Source: Alphaproteobacteria bacterium (lineage in GTDB: Bacteria > Pseudomonadota > Alphaproteobacteria > Caulobacterales > Maricaulaceae). From it: 64,000 nucleotides of DNA. The DNA is taken from NCBI GenBank assembly GCA_024742735.1, contig JANSXV010000003.1:372001-436000 (forward strand), given 5' to 3'. Of this stretch, positions 1-7,496 are shown in pieces; the first letter of the stretch is position 1, and each line of letters opens with the position of its first letter. The notes under the pieces were generated by a model. The model saw nothing but the letters and a program-made list of their open reading frames with translations, had not been told where the DNA came from and made no database searches. The position numbers and the translations under genes are program-made.

Positions 1-95
1 ATATGGCCCAGCGTATCGAGATCGCGGAAGCGGCTCGGCACGGTGACTTTCAGCGGATAGCTGGCGGGATCAAGGCGGTGGGGCTGAGGTTTCAT
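1..95 (-). CDS. acyl-CoA thioesterase (hotdog fold), 5' end only
   Basis: Only the first 31 codons are in the window; the gene runs off the left edge. The minus-strand ATG is at 93-95. The peptide carries the segment PSRFRDLDTLGHI, which resembles the start of 4-hydroxybenzoyl-CoA/YbgC-like hotdog thioesterases (R-[FY]-x-D-x-D-x-[LM]-x-H, where the Asp and His region forms the active site). The catalytic core lies outside the window, so the family call rests on this short motif. The gene diverges from nth. Confidence 0.55.
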   Translation of the reverse strand, partial: MKPQPHRLDPASYPLKVTVPSRFRDLDTLGH

Positions 96-189
96 GACGG
101 AATGGGCTGCTTGAATGGATGCAGCCGCGTTATGGCCGTTCATGGGGTCCAAGGGAAGCATGCGCGACGCAAACGCCGGCCCGGCTCTC

Positions 190-327
190 CCCCTCACCCC
201 GACCCTCTCCCCCGCAAGCGGGGGAGAGGGGGTTTATGTCATCGCAGCCTCTAAACCGCACTGGTCAAAGCCGTCATGAAACCTTCCCCCTCTCCCCTTT
301 CCAAGGGGAGAGGGTCGGGGTGAGGGG
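190..327. repeat. long intergenic inverted repeat (23-bp perfect arms)
   Basis: The left arm at 190-212 (C-rich, containing CTCACCCCGACCCTC) is the exact reverse complement of the right arm at 305-327. Each arm has its own small hairpin next to it: CTCCCCCGC/GCGGGGGAG at 208-226 and CCCCTTTCCAAGGGG at 294-308. This looks like a dispersed palindromic intergenic element. A related, diverged copy lies between trpF and trpB. Apart from this element the 96-389 gap holds no gene I can support; the promoter of nth must be here. Confidence 0.7.
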
Positions 328-389
328 TTTGGGCTGCGAAGTCTCCGGGCGCTCTTGCCCTTGCCCGCCCCTGCGGCTAGCTCAACGCC

Positions 390-1097
390 ATGAGCAAATC
401 GTCCTCGCCGAAAAGATCAAAGACCAAGCGCCGCCCGCCCGGCCTCAACCGCGAGCAGGCCGAGGAGATCTTCGCGCGCCTGGCGGAAAACCTGCCCGAG
501 CCGAAGACCGAGCTGGAGTATCACTCCCCCTATACGCTGGTGGTCGCGGTCGCCCTGTCGGCCCAGGCCACGGACGTGGGCGTGAACAAGGCGACGCGCC
601 GCCTGTTCGAGGCCGCCGACACGCCGGGCGCCATGGTGGCGCTGGGCGAGGACGCGGTGCGCGAGCACATCAAGACGATCGGCCTGTTCCGCAACAAGGC
701 CAGGAACGTCATCGCCCTGTCAAAGATGATCCTGGCGGAGTTCGGCGGCGAGGTGCCCCGGACCCGCGACGAGCTGGTCCGCCTGCCCGGCGTCGGGCGC
801 AAGACCGCCAATGTCGTCCTGAACGAGGCCTTCGGCCAGCCGACCATCGCGGTGGACACCCACATCTTCCGCGTCGGAAACCGCACGAAGCTGGCGCCCG
901 GCAAGACGCCCGACGAGGTCGAGGCGCGCCTCGAGCAGATCACGCCTGCGGCTTACCTGAAAGGCGCCCATCACTGGCTGATCCTGCACGGGCGCTATGT
1001 CTGCAAGGCGCGCAAGCCTGAATGCTGGCGCTGCCCCATCGCAGACCTCTGCAAGTTCAAGGACAAGACGCCCGCGCCGAAGACGGGCGCCGCCTAA
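390..1097 (+). CDS. nth: endonuclease III
   Basis: The product is a 235-residue bifunctional DNA glycosylase/AP lyase that removes oxidised pyrimidines in base-excision repair. The helix-hairpin-helix LPGVGRKTANVVL (residues 132-144) carries the catalytic Lys138, and AVDTHIFRV carries the catalytic Asp156. The C-terminal [4Fe-4S] loop is intact, with Cys205, Cys212, Cys215 and Cys221 in the classical C-x6-C-x2-C-x5-C spacing. Length is near normal; the Lys/Arg-rich first 15 residues are a common N-terminal tail. The gene converges with folC and their stop codons interlock at 1094-1097. Confidence 0.96.
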   Translation: MSKSSSPKRSKTKRRPPGLNREQAEEIFARLAENLPEPKTELEYHSPYTLVVAVALSAQATDVGVNKATRRLFEAADTPGAMVALGEDAVREHIKTIGLFRNKARNVIALSKMILAEFGGEVPRTRDELVRLPGVGRKTANVVLNEAFGQPTIAVDTHIFRVGNRTKLAPGKTPDEVEARLEQITPAAYLKGAHHWLILHGRYVCKARKPECWRCPIADLCKFKDKTPAPKTGAA

Positions 1098-2416
1098 CCC
1101 GGCGTGGTCTGCACCGCGCCGCCGTCTTCGAGCGCCAGCACGGCGCCGGCGAGATAGAGCGAGCCGCAGATCGCGATGCGCGGGCGGTCGTAATCTTCCA
1201 GGGCATCGTGGACGGCTTCTTCCAGACCGGCGGCGGTCTGGGCGGGAATATCCGCCCGCCGGGCCGCATCGGCGACGGCTTGCGCGCTTTGCATTCCCTC
1301 GCGCCCGCCTTCGAAGCTGACTGCGATGACCCGGGCGGCAAGACCCTGGAAGAAGGCGAGGAAGGCGCCGGCGTCCTTGTTCACACCAAATGCGCTGACC
1401 AGCACCAGTGGACGATCCTCTGCGCCGGCCATCTGGCCGATGCTGGCGGCGAGCGCTTCACCGGCGGCCGGGTTATGCCCGCCGTCGAGCCAGAGTTCCG
1501 CACCGCCCCTCTGCGCGATCTGAGCCAGCGGCCCCGATGTCAGCCTCTGCAGGCGCGCCGGCCAGCGCGCGGTGCGAAGGCCCTCGCGCACGGCCTCCTG
1601 ATCCAGGCCGCACACGCGCGCCACGGCGGCGGCGACGCCCGCATTCACGATCTGATGGGGCCCCGGCAAGGACGGCGCGGGCAGGTCCCACAGGAGGCTT
1701 TCCTCCTCATAGACCAGCCGGTCGCGTTCGGGATAGGCGCGGAAATCCTCGCCCCAGACCCTGGCCGGCGCGCCGATCCGGCGGGCGGCCTCGGCGATCA
1801 CGGCGCGCGCGCCATCGCTCTGGGGGCCGACCACGACCGGAACGCCCGGTTTGATGATCCCGGCCTTTTCCCCGGCGATCTGCTCGACCGTGTCGCCCAG
1901 AAAGCCCTGGTGATCGAGGCTGACCGGCGTGATCACACAGACCTGCGGGGCAGGCACGAGATTGGTCGCATCAAACCGGCCGCCCAGCCCGACTTCCAGG
2001 ATCAGGCGCTCAGCCGGGGTTTCGGCGAAGAGCAGGAAAGCCGCGGCGGTCGTCGCCTCGAAGAAGGTGATGGGGTCTTCGCCATTGGCCGCCTCGACCC
2101 GGGCGAAGGCGTCGGCCAGGCGCGCGTCATCAACGATCTCGCCGGCCAGGCGGATGCGCTCGTTGAAGCGCACCAGATGGGGCGAGGTATAGACATGCAC
2201 CCGCTCGCCGGACGCCTCGCAGATGGCGCGCAGGAAGGCGGCCGTGGAGCCCTTGCCGTTGGTGCCGGCGATATGGATGACCGGCGGAAGCCGGTCCTGG
2301 GGCCGGCCCAGACGATCCAGCAACGCCTCCAGACGGCCCAGCGACAGATCGATGGACTTGGGGTGCAGCCGGGCCAGGCGCACCAGCGCAGCATCAATGG
2401 TTTCAGGCGCGGTCAT
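1094..2416 (-). CDS. folC: bifunctional folylpolyglutamate/dihydrofolate synthase
   Basis: FolC ligates glutamate to dihydropteroate and tetrahydrofolates. The ATP-binding loop HIAGTNGKGSTAAFL lies near the N terminus, the Mur-ligase type core follows (the YTSPHLVRFNERIR segment is typical), and a C-terminal domain ends the roughly 440 residues. I prefer the ATG at 2416 because MTAPETIDAALVRLARLHP aligns with usual FolC N termini and has a GGGA ahead of it. An in-frame ATG at 2437 would add seven residues without a ribosome site. The gene lies downstream of trpA-accD, the usual alphaproteobacterial trpFBA-accD-folC arrangement, but a palindromic repeat sits between it and accD. Confidence 0.95.
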   Translation of the reverse strand: MTAPETIDAALVRLARLHPKSIDLSLGRLEALLDRLGRPQDRLPPVIHIAGTNGKGSTAAFLRAICEASGERVHVYTSPHLVRFNERIRLAGEIVDDARLADAFARVEAANGEDPITFFEATTAAAFLLFAETPAERLILEVGLGGRFDATNLVPAPQVCVITPVSLDHQGFLGDTVEQIAGEKAGIIKPGVPVVVGPQSDGARAVIAEAARRIGAPARVWGEDFRAYPERDRLVYEEESLLWDLPAPSLPGPHQIVNAGVAAAVARVCGLDQEAVREGLRTARWPARLQRLTSGPLAQIAQRGGAELWLDGGHNPAAGEALAASIGQMAGAEDRPLVLVSAFGVNKDAGAFLAFFQGLAARVIAVSFEGGREGMQSAQAVADAARRADIPAQTAAGLEEAVHDALEDYDRPRIAICGSLYLAGAVLALEDGGAVQTTPG

Positions 2417-2445
2417 GGGAGATCCCGAATTAGGCATATAATTCT

Positions 2446-2539
2446 GTCATGGCCCGGCTTGTCCGGGCCATCCATGCCGGAAGACCCAGGCCAGCTCAAC
2501 AGTCACGGAATGGGTCCCCCGGACAAGCCGGGGGATGAC
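2446..2539. repeat. intergenic imperfect palindrome between folC and accD
   Basis: Two halves, GTCATGGCCCGGCTTGTCC at 2446-2464 and GGACAAGCCGGGGGATGAC at 2521-2539, are nearly exact reverse complements. Each half is also internally self-complementary. Elements of this GTCAT-CCCGGCTTG-TCCGGG type are scattered between genes in many Alphaproteobacteria (general knowledge). It may fold in the accD-folC transcript and lower folC expression, which is inference. Confidence 0.65.
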
Positions 2540-2560
2540 ACTGAGAGTGGCGCGCGCGCC

Positions 2561-3451
2561 CTACTCCGCCGTCTCGGTCTCCGGCGCGGCCTTGGCCACC
2601 GATCCGGACTGGCGCTTCATCAGGACGCGCAGGATATTGCCCAGGGTTCTGGGCAGGTCCTTGCGGTGGACGACCTTGTCGACCATGCCCTTTTCCTGAA
2701 GGTATTCAGAGCGCTGGAAGCCTTCGGGCAATTTCTCGCGGATCGTCTGCTCGATCACGCGCGGACCGGCGAAGCCGATCAGGGCGCCGGGCTCGGCCAG
2801 GTGGACATCGCCCAGCATGGCGTAGCTCGCCGTCACCCCGCCCGTGGTCGGGTCGGTCAGCACGACGATATAGGGCAGGCCCGCCTCGCGCAGCATTTCA
2901 ACGCCGAGCGTCGTGCGCGGCATCTGCATCAGCGAGAGGGCGCCTTCCTGCATACGCGCACCGCCGGCGGCGGTGAAGCACACCAGAGGCGTGCGCTTTT
3001 CGACAGCGGTTTCGCACGCCTTCAGGAAGCCCTCGCCCGCCCCCATGCCCAGTGAACCGCCCATGAAGGCGAAGTCCTGGACCAGGATGGTGGTCTCCAC
3101 GCCCTGGACCGAACCCACGCCGATGGCCATGGCGTCTTCGCGCCCGGTCTTCTTGCGCGCTGCGGAGATGCGCGCGGTGTAGGGCTTGTCGTCGCGGAAT
3201 TTCAGCGGGTCCTTCGCCACCTCGGGAAGCGGGACTTCCTTCCAGGCGCCGTCGAACGTGTATTTGAAGCGCAGGGCCGGGCCGATGCGCATGTGATGGC
3301 CGGCCGGGGTCACATGAAGACCGGCTTCGAGATCCTTATTGAACACCATCTCGCCGGAGACCGGGCATTTGACCCAGAGATTTTCCGGCGTGTCGCGCTT
3401 GTCGAACATGCGCTGCACGCCCGGCGGGGTGATGCGTTGAAGCCAGCTCAT
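2561..3451 (-). CDS. accD: acetyl-CoA carboxylase carboxyltransferase subunit beta
   Basis: AccD pairs with AccA to move the carboxyl group from carboxybiotin to acetyl-CoA, the first step of fatty-acid synthesis. The crotonase-like core is clear in this 296-residue protein ([50 protein letters not shown]). The N-terminal zinc ribbon found in E. coli AccD is degenerate. The region reads [12 protein letters not shown] followed by HVTPAGHHM, so only one of the four zinc cysteines remains. Other alphaproteobacterial AccD proteins show similar loss (from memory). The gene lies 40 bp after trpA and is probably cotranscribed. Confidence 0.96.
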   Translation of the reverse strand: MSWLQRITPPGVQRMFDKRDTPENLWVKCPVSGEMVFNKDLEAGLHVTPAGHHMRIGPALRFKYTFDGAWKEVPLPEVAKDPLKFRDDKPYTARISAARKKTGREDAMAIGVGSVQGVETTILVQDFAFMGGSLGMGAGEGFLKACETAVEKRTPLVCFTAAGGARMQEGALSLMQMPRTTLGVEMLREAGLPYIVVLTDPTTGGVTASYAMLGDVHLAEPGALIGFAGPRVIEQTIREKLPEGFQRSEYLQEKGMVDKVVHRKDLPRTLGNILRVLMKRQSGSVAKAAPETETAE

Positions 3452-3491
3452 CTGCGTTCCTTCCCTCGTCGCGACCGCGTCAGGTCAGCGC

Positions 3492-4286
3492 TTAATCCCG
3501 CGCGGCGTGGGCCGCCGCTGCGAGCTGCCCGGCCAGATGCAAGGCCTGGTCCACACCCTCTTTGTCCAGCGCATCCACGATCGCCGAACCGACCACGACG
3601 GCGTCGGCGACCTTGCCGATCTCGGCGGCGCGCTCGGGCGTCTTGACCCCGAAGCCGACCGCCACGGGCAGGCCGGAGGCCTTCCGCACCCGCGCCACCG
3701 CCGCAGCGATGTCGCCGGTCTGACCCGAGCCCGCGCCCGTCACGCCGGTGGTCGACACGTAATACACGAAGCCCGAGGCGTGAGTCACGACTTGCGGCAG
3801 GCGCGCATCGGAGGTGGTCGGCGCGGCCAGGCGCACGAAGGCCAGGCCCCGGTCATGGAGCGCGGTGCGCAGCTCGGCGTCTTCCTCGGGCGGAATGTCC
3901 ACGCAGATCACCCCGTCCGCCCCGGCCTCGGCCATGGCTTCGGCGGCTTTGGCGTAGCCCATGGAGAAGAAGGGATTGGCGTAGCCCATGAGGACCACCG
4001 GCGTATCGGCATGGGTCTCGCGGAAACGCCTCACCAGGTCGAGCACGCCTTTGAGCGTCATGCCGCCCTCCAGCGCCCGGATCGCGGCGCGCTGGATGGT
4101 CGGCCCGTCGGCCATCGGATCGGTGAAGGGCACGCCCAGCTCGATGACGTCGGCGCCGCTGTCGGCGAGGCCGCGCATCATGGAAAGCGTCGTGTCCGCG
4201 TCCGGGTCGCCGGCCATGACATAGGCCACGAAGCCGGCGGTGTTGGTCTGCGCGAGGCGGTCGAAAGTAGGGGTGAGGCGGGTCAT
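3492..4286 (-). CDS. trpA: tryptophan synthase alpha chain
   Basis: TrpA cleaves indole-3-glycerol phosphate to indole and glyceraldehyde-3-phosphate in the TrpA2B2 complex. The catalytic pair is present as Glu49 (VIELGVPF) and Asp60 (DPMADGPTIQ), matching the E. coli numbering. The phosphate-binding loops GFGVKTPE and VVGSAIVDAL are near the C terminus. Length (264) is normal. In most relatives trpB ends directly before trpA; here 4.4 kb of opposite-strand genes separates them, so trpA-accD-folC needs its own promoter in the 4287-4417 interval. Confidence 0.97.
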   Translation of the reverse strand: MTRLTPTFDRLAQTNTAGFVAYVMAGDPDADTTLSMMRGLADSGADVIELGVPFTDPMADGPTIQRAAIRALEGGMTLKGVLDLVRRFRETHADTPVVLMGYANPFFSMGYAKAAEAMAEAGADGVICVDIPPEEDAELRTALHDRGLAFVRLAAPTTSDARLPQVVTHASGFVYYVSTTGVTGAGSGQTGDIAAAVARVRKASGLPVAVGFGVKTPERAAEIGKVADAVVVGSAIVDALDKEGVDQALHLAGQLAAAAHAARD

Positions 4287-4417
4287 TCCATCGGCTTAGC
4301 GAAATTCAGTCCCCCGCGCCAGCGGGCGCGGCTGCGTGCGAATATTCAAGATTGCATCTTGACTCCTATATGCGCCTCTCTCACGCTCTAACCTCAACCT
4401 TTCAGGAGGAGTTGGGT

Positions 4418-4624
4418 GTGAGCGACGACATTAGAAAGCAACTGGAAGCGGTTCTGGCCGATACGCCGGTGGGCGAAGAGCTGCCCCCTGAAGCCCTCTC
4501 GAGAATCGTCGGCGGTTTCGGATCCCAGGACGATTCGATCGGTGGCGGAAACGGTGATGGCGCAAACCTGAACCACCATCTGAGCGACGGCCCTTACAGC
4601 AAGGCCTGGGGCCGGTCGACCTAG
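4418..4624 (+). CDS. putative RiPP (cyclophane/triceptide) precursor peptide
   Basis: This 68-residue peptide is the first gene of a four-gene operon. I chose the GTG at 4418 because a perfect AGGAGG lies 8 nt ahead (4404-4409); an in-frame ATG at 4370 lacks a ribosome site. The first 33 residues look like a leader: acidic, helical, with EELPPEALSRIVGG ending in a Gly-Gly at 32-33. The rest is Gly/Asp/Asn-rich and ends with GPYSKAWGRST. Two Ar-x-x units (YSK at 60-62, WGR at 64-66) and a His-His at 53-54 are candidate sites for three-residue cyclophane formation by the adjacent radical SAM enzyme. The function is inferred from context; I recognise no family by sequence. Confidence 0.72.
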   Translation: MSDDIRKQLEAVLADTPVGEELPPEALSRIVGGFGSQDDSIGGGNGDGANLNHHLSDGPYSKAWGRST

Positions 4625-4630
4625 CGCCGG

Positions 4631-5869
4631 TTGAAGCAATCGCCCGGTCCGGCTCCGCTTGCTGCGCGGGGCTGGACCTTACTCACAGCGGCCGGACAGC
4701 CCGTGGCCCAGCTCGACGTCGATCATCTCCAACTGGTTCTAAAGGTGTCGGAACGCTGCAATATCGCGTGCACCTACTGCTATTTCTTCTTCAAGAGCGA
4801 CCAGTCCTACAGGGAGCATGACGCGGTCCTTTCAGCGGCGAATGTGGAGGACGTCGGCGCGTTTCTGCAGCGCGAGATCGCCCGGCATGCGATCAAGCGC
4901 GTTACAATCGCCCTGCATGGCGGCGAGCCCCTGCTGATGAAAAGGGCGCGATTTCGCGCTTTGCTTGAATCGCTAACGCAAGCCTGCCGAACAATCAGGC
5001 TGGATCTGACGGTCCAGACCAACGCCATGCTGATCGACGATGACTGGATCGAACTGTTCGGCGTCTTCGGCGTACGGGTCGGCGTCAGCCTGGACGGCCC
5101 GCCGGAGGCCAACGACCGGGCGCGCATCGACAAGAAGGGCCGCGGCACGCATGCGCGATCCATCGCCGGATTGCGCCAGGTGGTCGAGGCGGCGCGTGAA
5201 GGCCGGATCCCCGAGCCGGGCATATTGTGCGTCATGGATCCAGGCGCCGATCCTGTCGCAGCCTATCGACATTTCGTCGACGATCTGGGTGTTCGCCATC
5301 TTGATTTTCTGTTCCCGGACGATGACCACGACAGCTTCGACCGCTCCCGGGCCGGCGAGTTCGGAGCCTATCTGGTCAAGGTGTTCGAGACGCGCCTGAG
5401 GCGCGGAGACAAGGACGTGCGCATACGCGTCCTTGATCACCTGCAGTTTCTTTTGAACCGCACTCCGGCGGCGCGTGCGGACGATCGAGCTGCCCAGCGC
5501 CGCGTCAAAGTCGCCACGATCAGCTCCGATGCGACCTTGGGCATCGACGACATCATCCGCAGCGTTGCGCCGGAGCGCTTCAACGCGTTTCGTCCTGTGT
5601 CGCGGACCAGCCTTGAAGCGCTGTTCTCCGGCGCTGAAGGTCACCGTCTCCGCGAAGCCGAATCCCGCCGGCCTGCGGCGTGTTCAGACTGCCTGTGGCG
5701 GGACGTATGCGGCGGCGGCGTCCACGTCATTCACCGCCACAGCCTCGCGCGCGGTTTCGACAATCCGTCGATCTACTGCGAGGACATAAAGATCATCCTG
5801 GGCCGGATGGTACAGGTGATGCACGCGGCCGGCGTGTCCTATGACGCCCTGCTGGAGAATTTGGCGTGA
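4631..5869 (+). CDS. radical SAM/SPASM peptide maturase, cyclophane-forming type
   Basis: This 412-residue protein has the SAM cluster motif CNIACTYCYFF (Cys43, Cys47, Cys50), a GGEPLL motif and VSLDGPPEANDRARID. A C-terminal SPASM-like cluster follows: Cys351, Cys354, Cys360 (CSDCLWRDVCGGG) and Cys383. The stretch HRHSLARGFDNPSIYC and the DATLGIDD segment are hallmarks, from memory, of the FxsB/GrrM/YhhB enzymes. These join an aromatic ring to the beta-carbon of the residue two positions later. It starts with TTG at 4631, six bases after the precursor stop. Substrate specificity is inferred from the neighbouring peptide. Confidence 0.85.
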   Translation: MKQSPGPAPLAARGWTLLTAAGQPVAQLDVDHLQLVLKVSERCNIACTYCYFFFKSDQSYREHDAVLSAANVEDVGAFLQREIARHAIKRVTIALHGGEPLLMKRARFRALLESLTQACRTIRLDLTVQTNAMLIDDDWIELFGVFGVRVGVSLDGPPEANDRARIDKKGRGTHARSIAGLRQVVEAAREGRIPEPGILCVMDPGADPVAAYRHFVDDLGVRHLDFLFPDDDHDSFDRSRAGEFGAYLVKVFETRLRRGDKDVRIRVLDHLQFLLNRTPAARADDRAAQRRVKVATISSDATLGIDDIIRSVAPERFNAFRPVSRTSLEALFSGAEGHRLREAESRRPAACSDCLWRDVCGGGVHVIHRHSLARGFDNPSIYCEDIKIILGRMVQVMHAAGVSYDALLENLA

Positions 5870-7496
5870 GCGTGCGGGCGTCATGTTGATCTGGGCGGCC
5901 CTGGCGTACGTGGCCGTCGCCGCGTCGCCCCCCCGCGCCGAGATCGTGATCCGGCCGGCCGCGGAGGGCGCTGCAGACGGCTGGCACAGCGTGACCTATC
6001 TCCTGCCGAGCGACGACGTCGGCGCGCTCGCCATCTATGACATGTCCGAACCCGCCGACCACTGTCCCGACATCGAATACGAACTGCTCGACATAAAAGG
6101 CGCACGGACGCTGCCGGACGCCCCGTCCGGCGCGCTGGTCCATCTGCGCCCTGAAGGGGGCGAGGCCTGGGTGCGGATCGCGTTGCAGGTCCGCATGGCC
6201 GCCCCGGAGGCCGGTCTGTCGCCAGCCAATACGGTTCAATGCGATCTTCTGCTGCAGTCCGGCGACCTGACGGTTCTGGAAGGCAAGGCCCTGCTTCCCG
6301 CGCCGCGTCCGATCCGGCCGGACGGCGCGCCTTTCCGTTTCGGTGAAGCCCGGATACGCGTTGACCACACAGGCCCCGCCATCTCCACGCTCGGCGCGCC
6401 TGACAGCCTGGCCGGGTGGACGGTGAACGCTCTGGATGAGGCGCGTTTCGCCTACTTCGTCATCGGCGCTGCCGCAGCTCGGAACTCGGACGGCGGCGGC
6501 GTCCGTCACTTGCCGCTCGACGCCTACGCGGCCGGGCGCTTCGCCCATCTGGGGCACGATCTGCATCAGGCCGCTGCCAGCTTGGAGAGGCTGTTCGGCG
6601 CGCCGGGCCCGGACCAATACCTCGTCCTCACCCTCACCGGAGAAGGGGCCGACTTCGCCGACTACACCGGGACCGCAAGACCCGGCGGCCAACGCCTGGT
6701 CATCGGGCCCGGCGCACCAGATGACGCGGTGGTGGCGCTGTCAGCCCATGAGCTGGCTCACCATTGGGATATTGCGCGGTTCCGGCAACTGGACCAGAGC
6801 GAGGATCTGACCTGGATCAGAGAGGGGCTGGCCGAATTCATCGCCCACGCCGCCCTCGTCGAGACCGGCGCGCTCGGCCCTGAGGCGCTGGTGCGCCGCG
6901 CCAACCTGGCGCTGTACAATCGCGACCTGCCCGACATGCATGGCGTGGCGGCCTATGATGAGGGTTATCTCGCCTGGTTCGCCCTCCACGAGTCGTCCGG
7001 CGGCGGGGATGAGTTCGCCCGCTTTCTTGCCGCCCTCATCGCCCCCGGCCAGCCGCCCCTGACGCGCGATGGCTTCTACCAGGCCGCTCGCGACGCCGGA
7101 CTTTCCACGCCGGCGAGCGGCCGCTTTGATCCGCAGGCGGATCTGCCGTGTTCGGTTCGCGCGGGACAGACGCAGTTCGACCTGCGGCTGGGCGTCTGGC
7201 CGGCGTACGACAGTGGGCTGGTCTTCGACGACGAGCGGCCCGGGCAGATTCAGCACGTCCGCGCCGGTTCGGCGGGCGACCGGGCCGGGATGCGCGCTGG
7301 CGATCAGGTCGAGCAGATCGTCACCGGCGGCTACGGGCGCGTGTTCGAAGCCTTAAACCTGCGCCTGAGCGACGGCCGGTCCGTGACGTTCATGCCCCAG
7401 GGTCCGGCGCGGGCGGCCTATCTGCAATACATTGAAGCGCCCGCCGGCGCCGCAGCCGGATACGCCCCGGCATCGGAGCTCCCATGCCAGGACTAG
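5841..7496 (+). CDS. exported HExxH metallopeptidase with C-terminal PDZ domain
   Basis: This 551-residue protein begins with a basic segment, a hydrophobic stretch (VMLIWAALAYVAVAAS) and a likely signal-peptidase site near PPRA-E, so it should act in the periplasm. The zinc site is HELAHHWD (His303, Glu304, His307) with Glu328 in TWIREGLAEF. That makes it a gluzincin of the M1/M61 kind, and M61 enzymes likewise carry a C-terminal PDZ domain, here about residues 445-535 (GQIQHVRAGSAGDRAGMRAGD). The start at 5841 overlaps the radical SAM gene by 29 nt; an ATG at 5883 is the alternative. In this operon it could trim the leader or core peptide, which is inference. Confidence 0.75.
   Translation: MTPCWRIWRERAGVMLIWAALAYVAVAASPPRAEIVIRPAAEGAADGWHSVTYLLPSDDVGALAIYDMSEPADHCPDIEYELLDIKGARTLPDAPSGALVHLRPEGGEAWVRIALQVRMAAPEAGLSPANTVQCDLLLQSGDLTVLEGKALLPAPRPIRPDGAPFRFGEARIRVDHTGPAISTLGAPDSLAGWTVNALDEARFAYFVIGAAAARNSDGGGVRHLPLDAYAAGRFAHLGHDLHQAAASLERLFGAPGPDQYLVLTLTGEGADFADYTGTARPGGQRLVIGPGAPDDAVVALSAHELAHHWDIARFRQLDQSEDLTWIREGLAEFIAHAALVETGALGPEALVRRANLALYNRDLPDMHGVAAYDEGYLAWFALHESSGGGDEFARFLAALIAPGQPPLTRDGFYQAARDAGLSTPASGRFDPQADLPCSVRAGQTQFDLRLGVWPAYDSGLVFDDERPGQIQHVRAGSAGDRAGMRAGDQVEQIVTGGYGRVFEALNLRLSDGRSVTFMPQGPARAAYLQYIEAPAGAAAGYAPASELPCQD

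Noticed and set aside
1022-3055. 677-codon open frame on the plus strand opposite folC and accD
   Set aside because: It is antisense to two clearly identified conserved genes, has no family features and is a by-product of high GC codon usage.
4370-4417. Longer precursor peptide starting MRLSHALTSTFQ
   Set aside because: No ribosome site precedes the ATG at 4370, whereas AGGAGG is optimally placed for the GTG at 4418.
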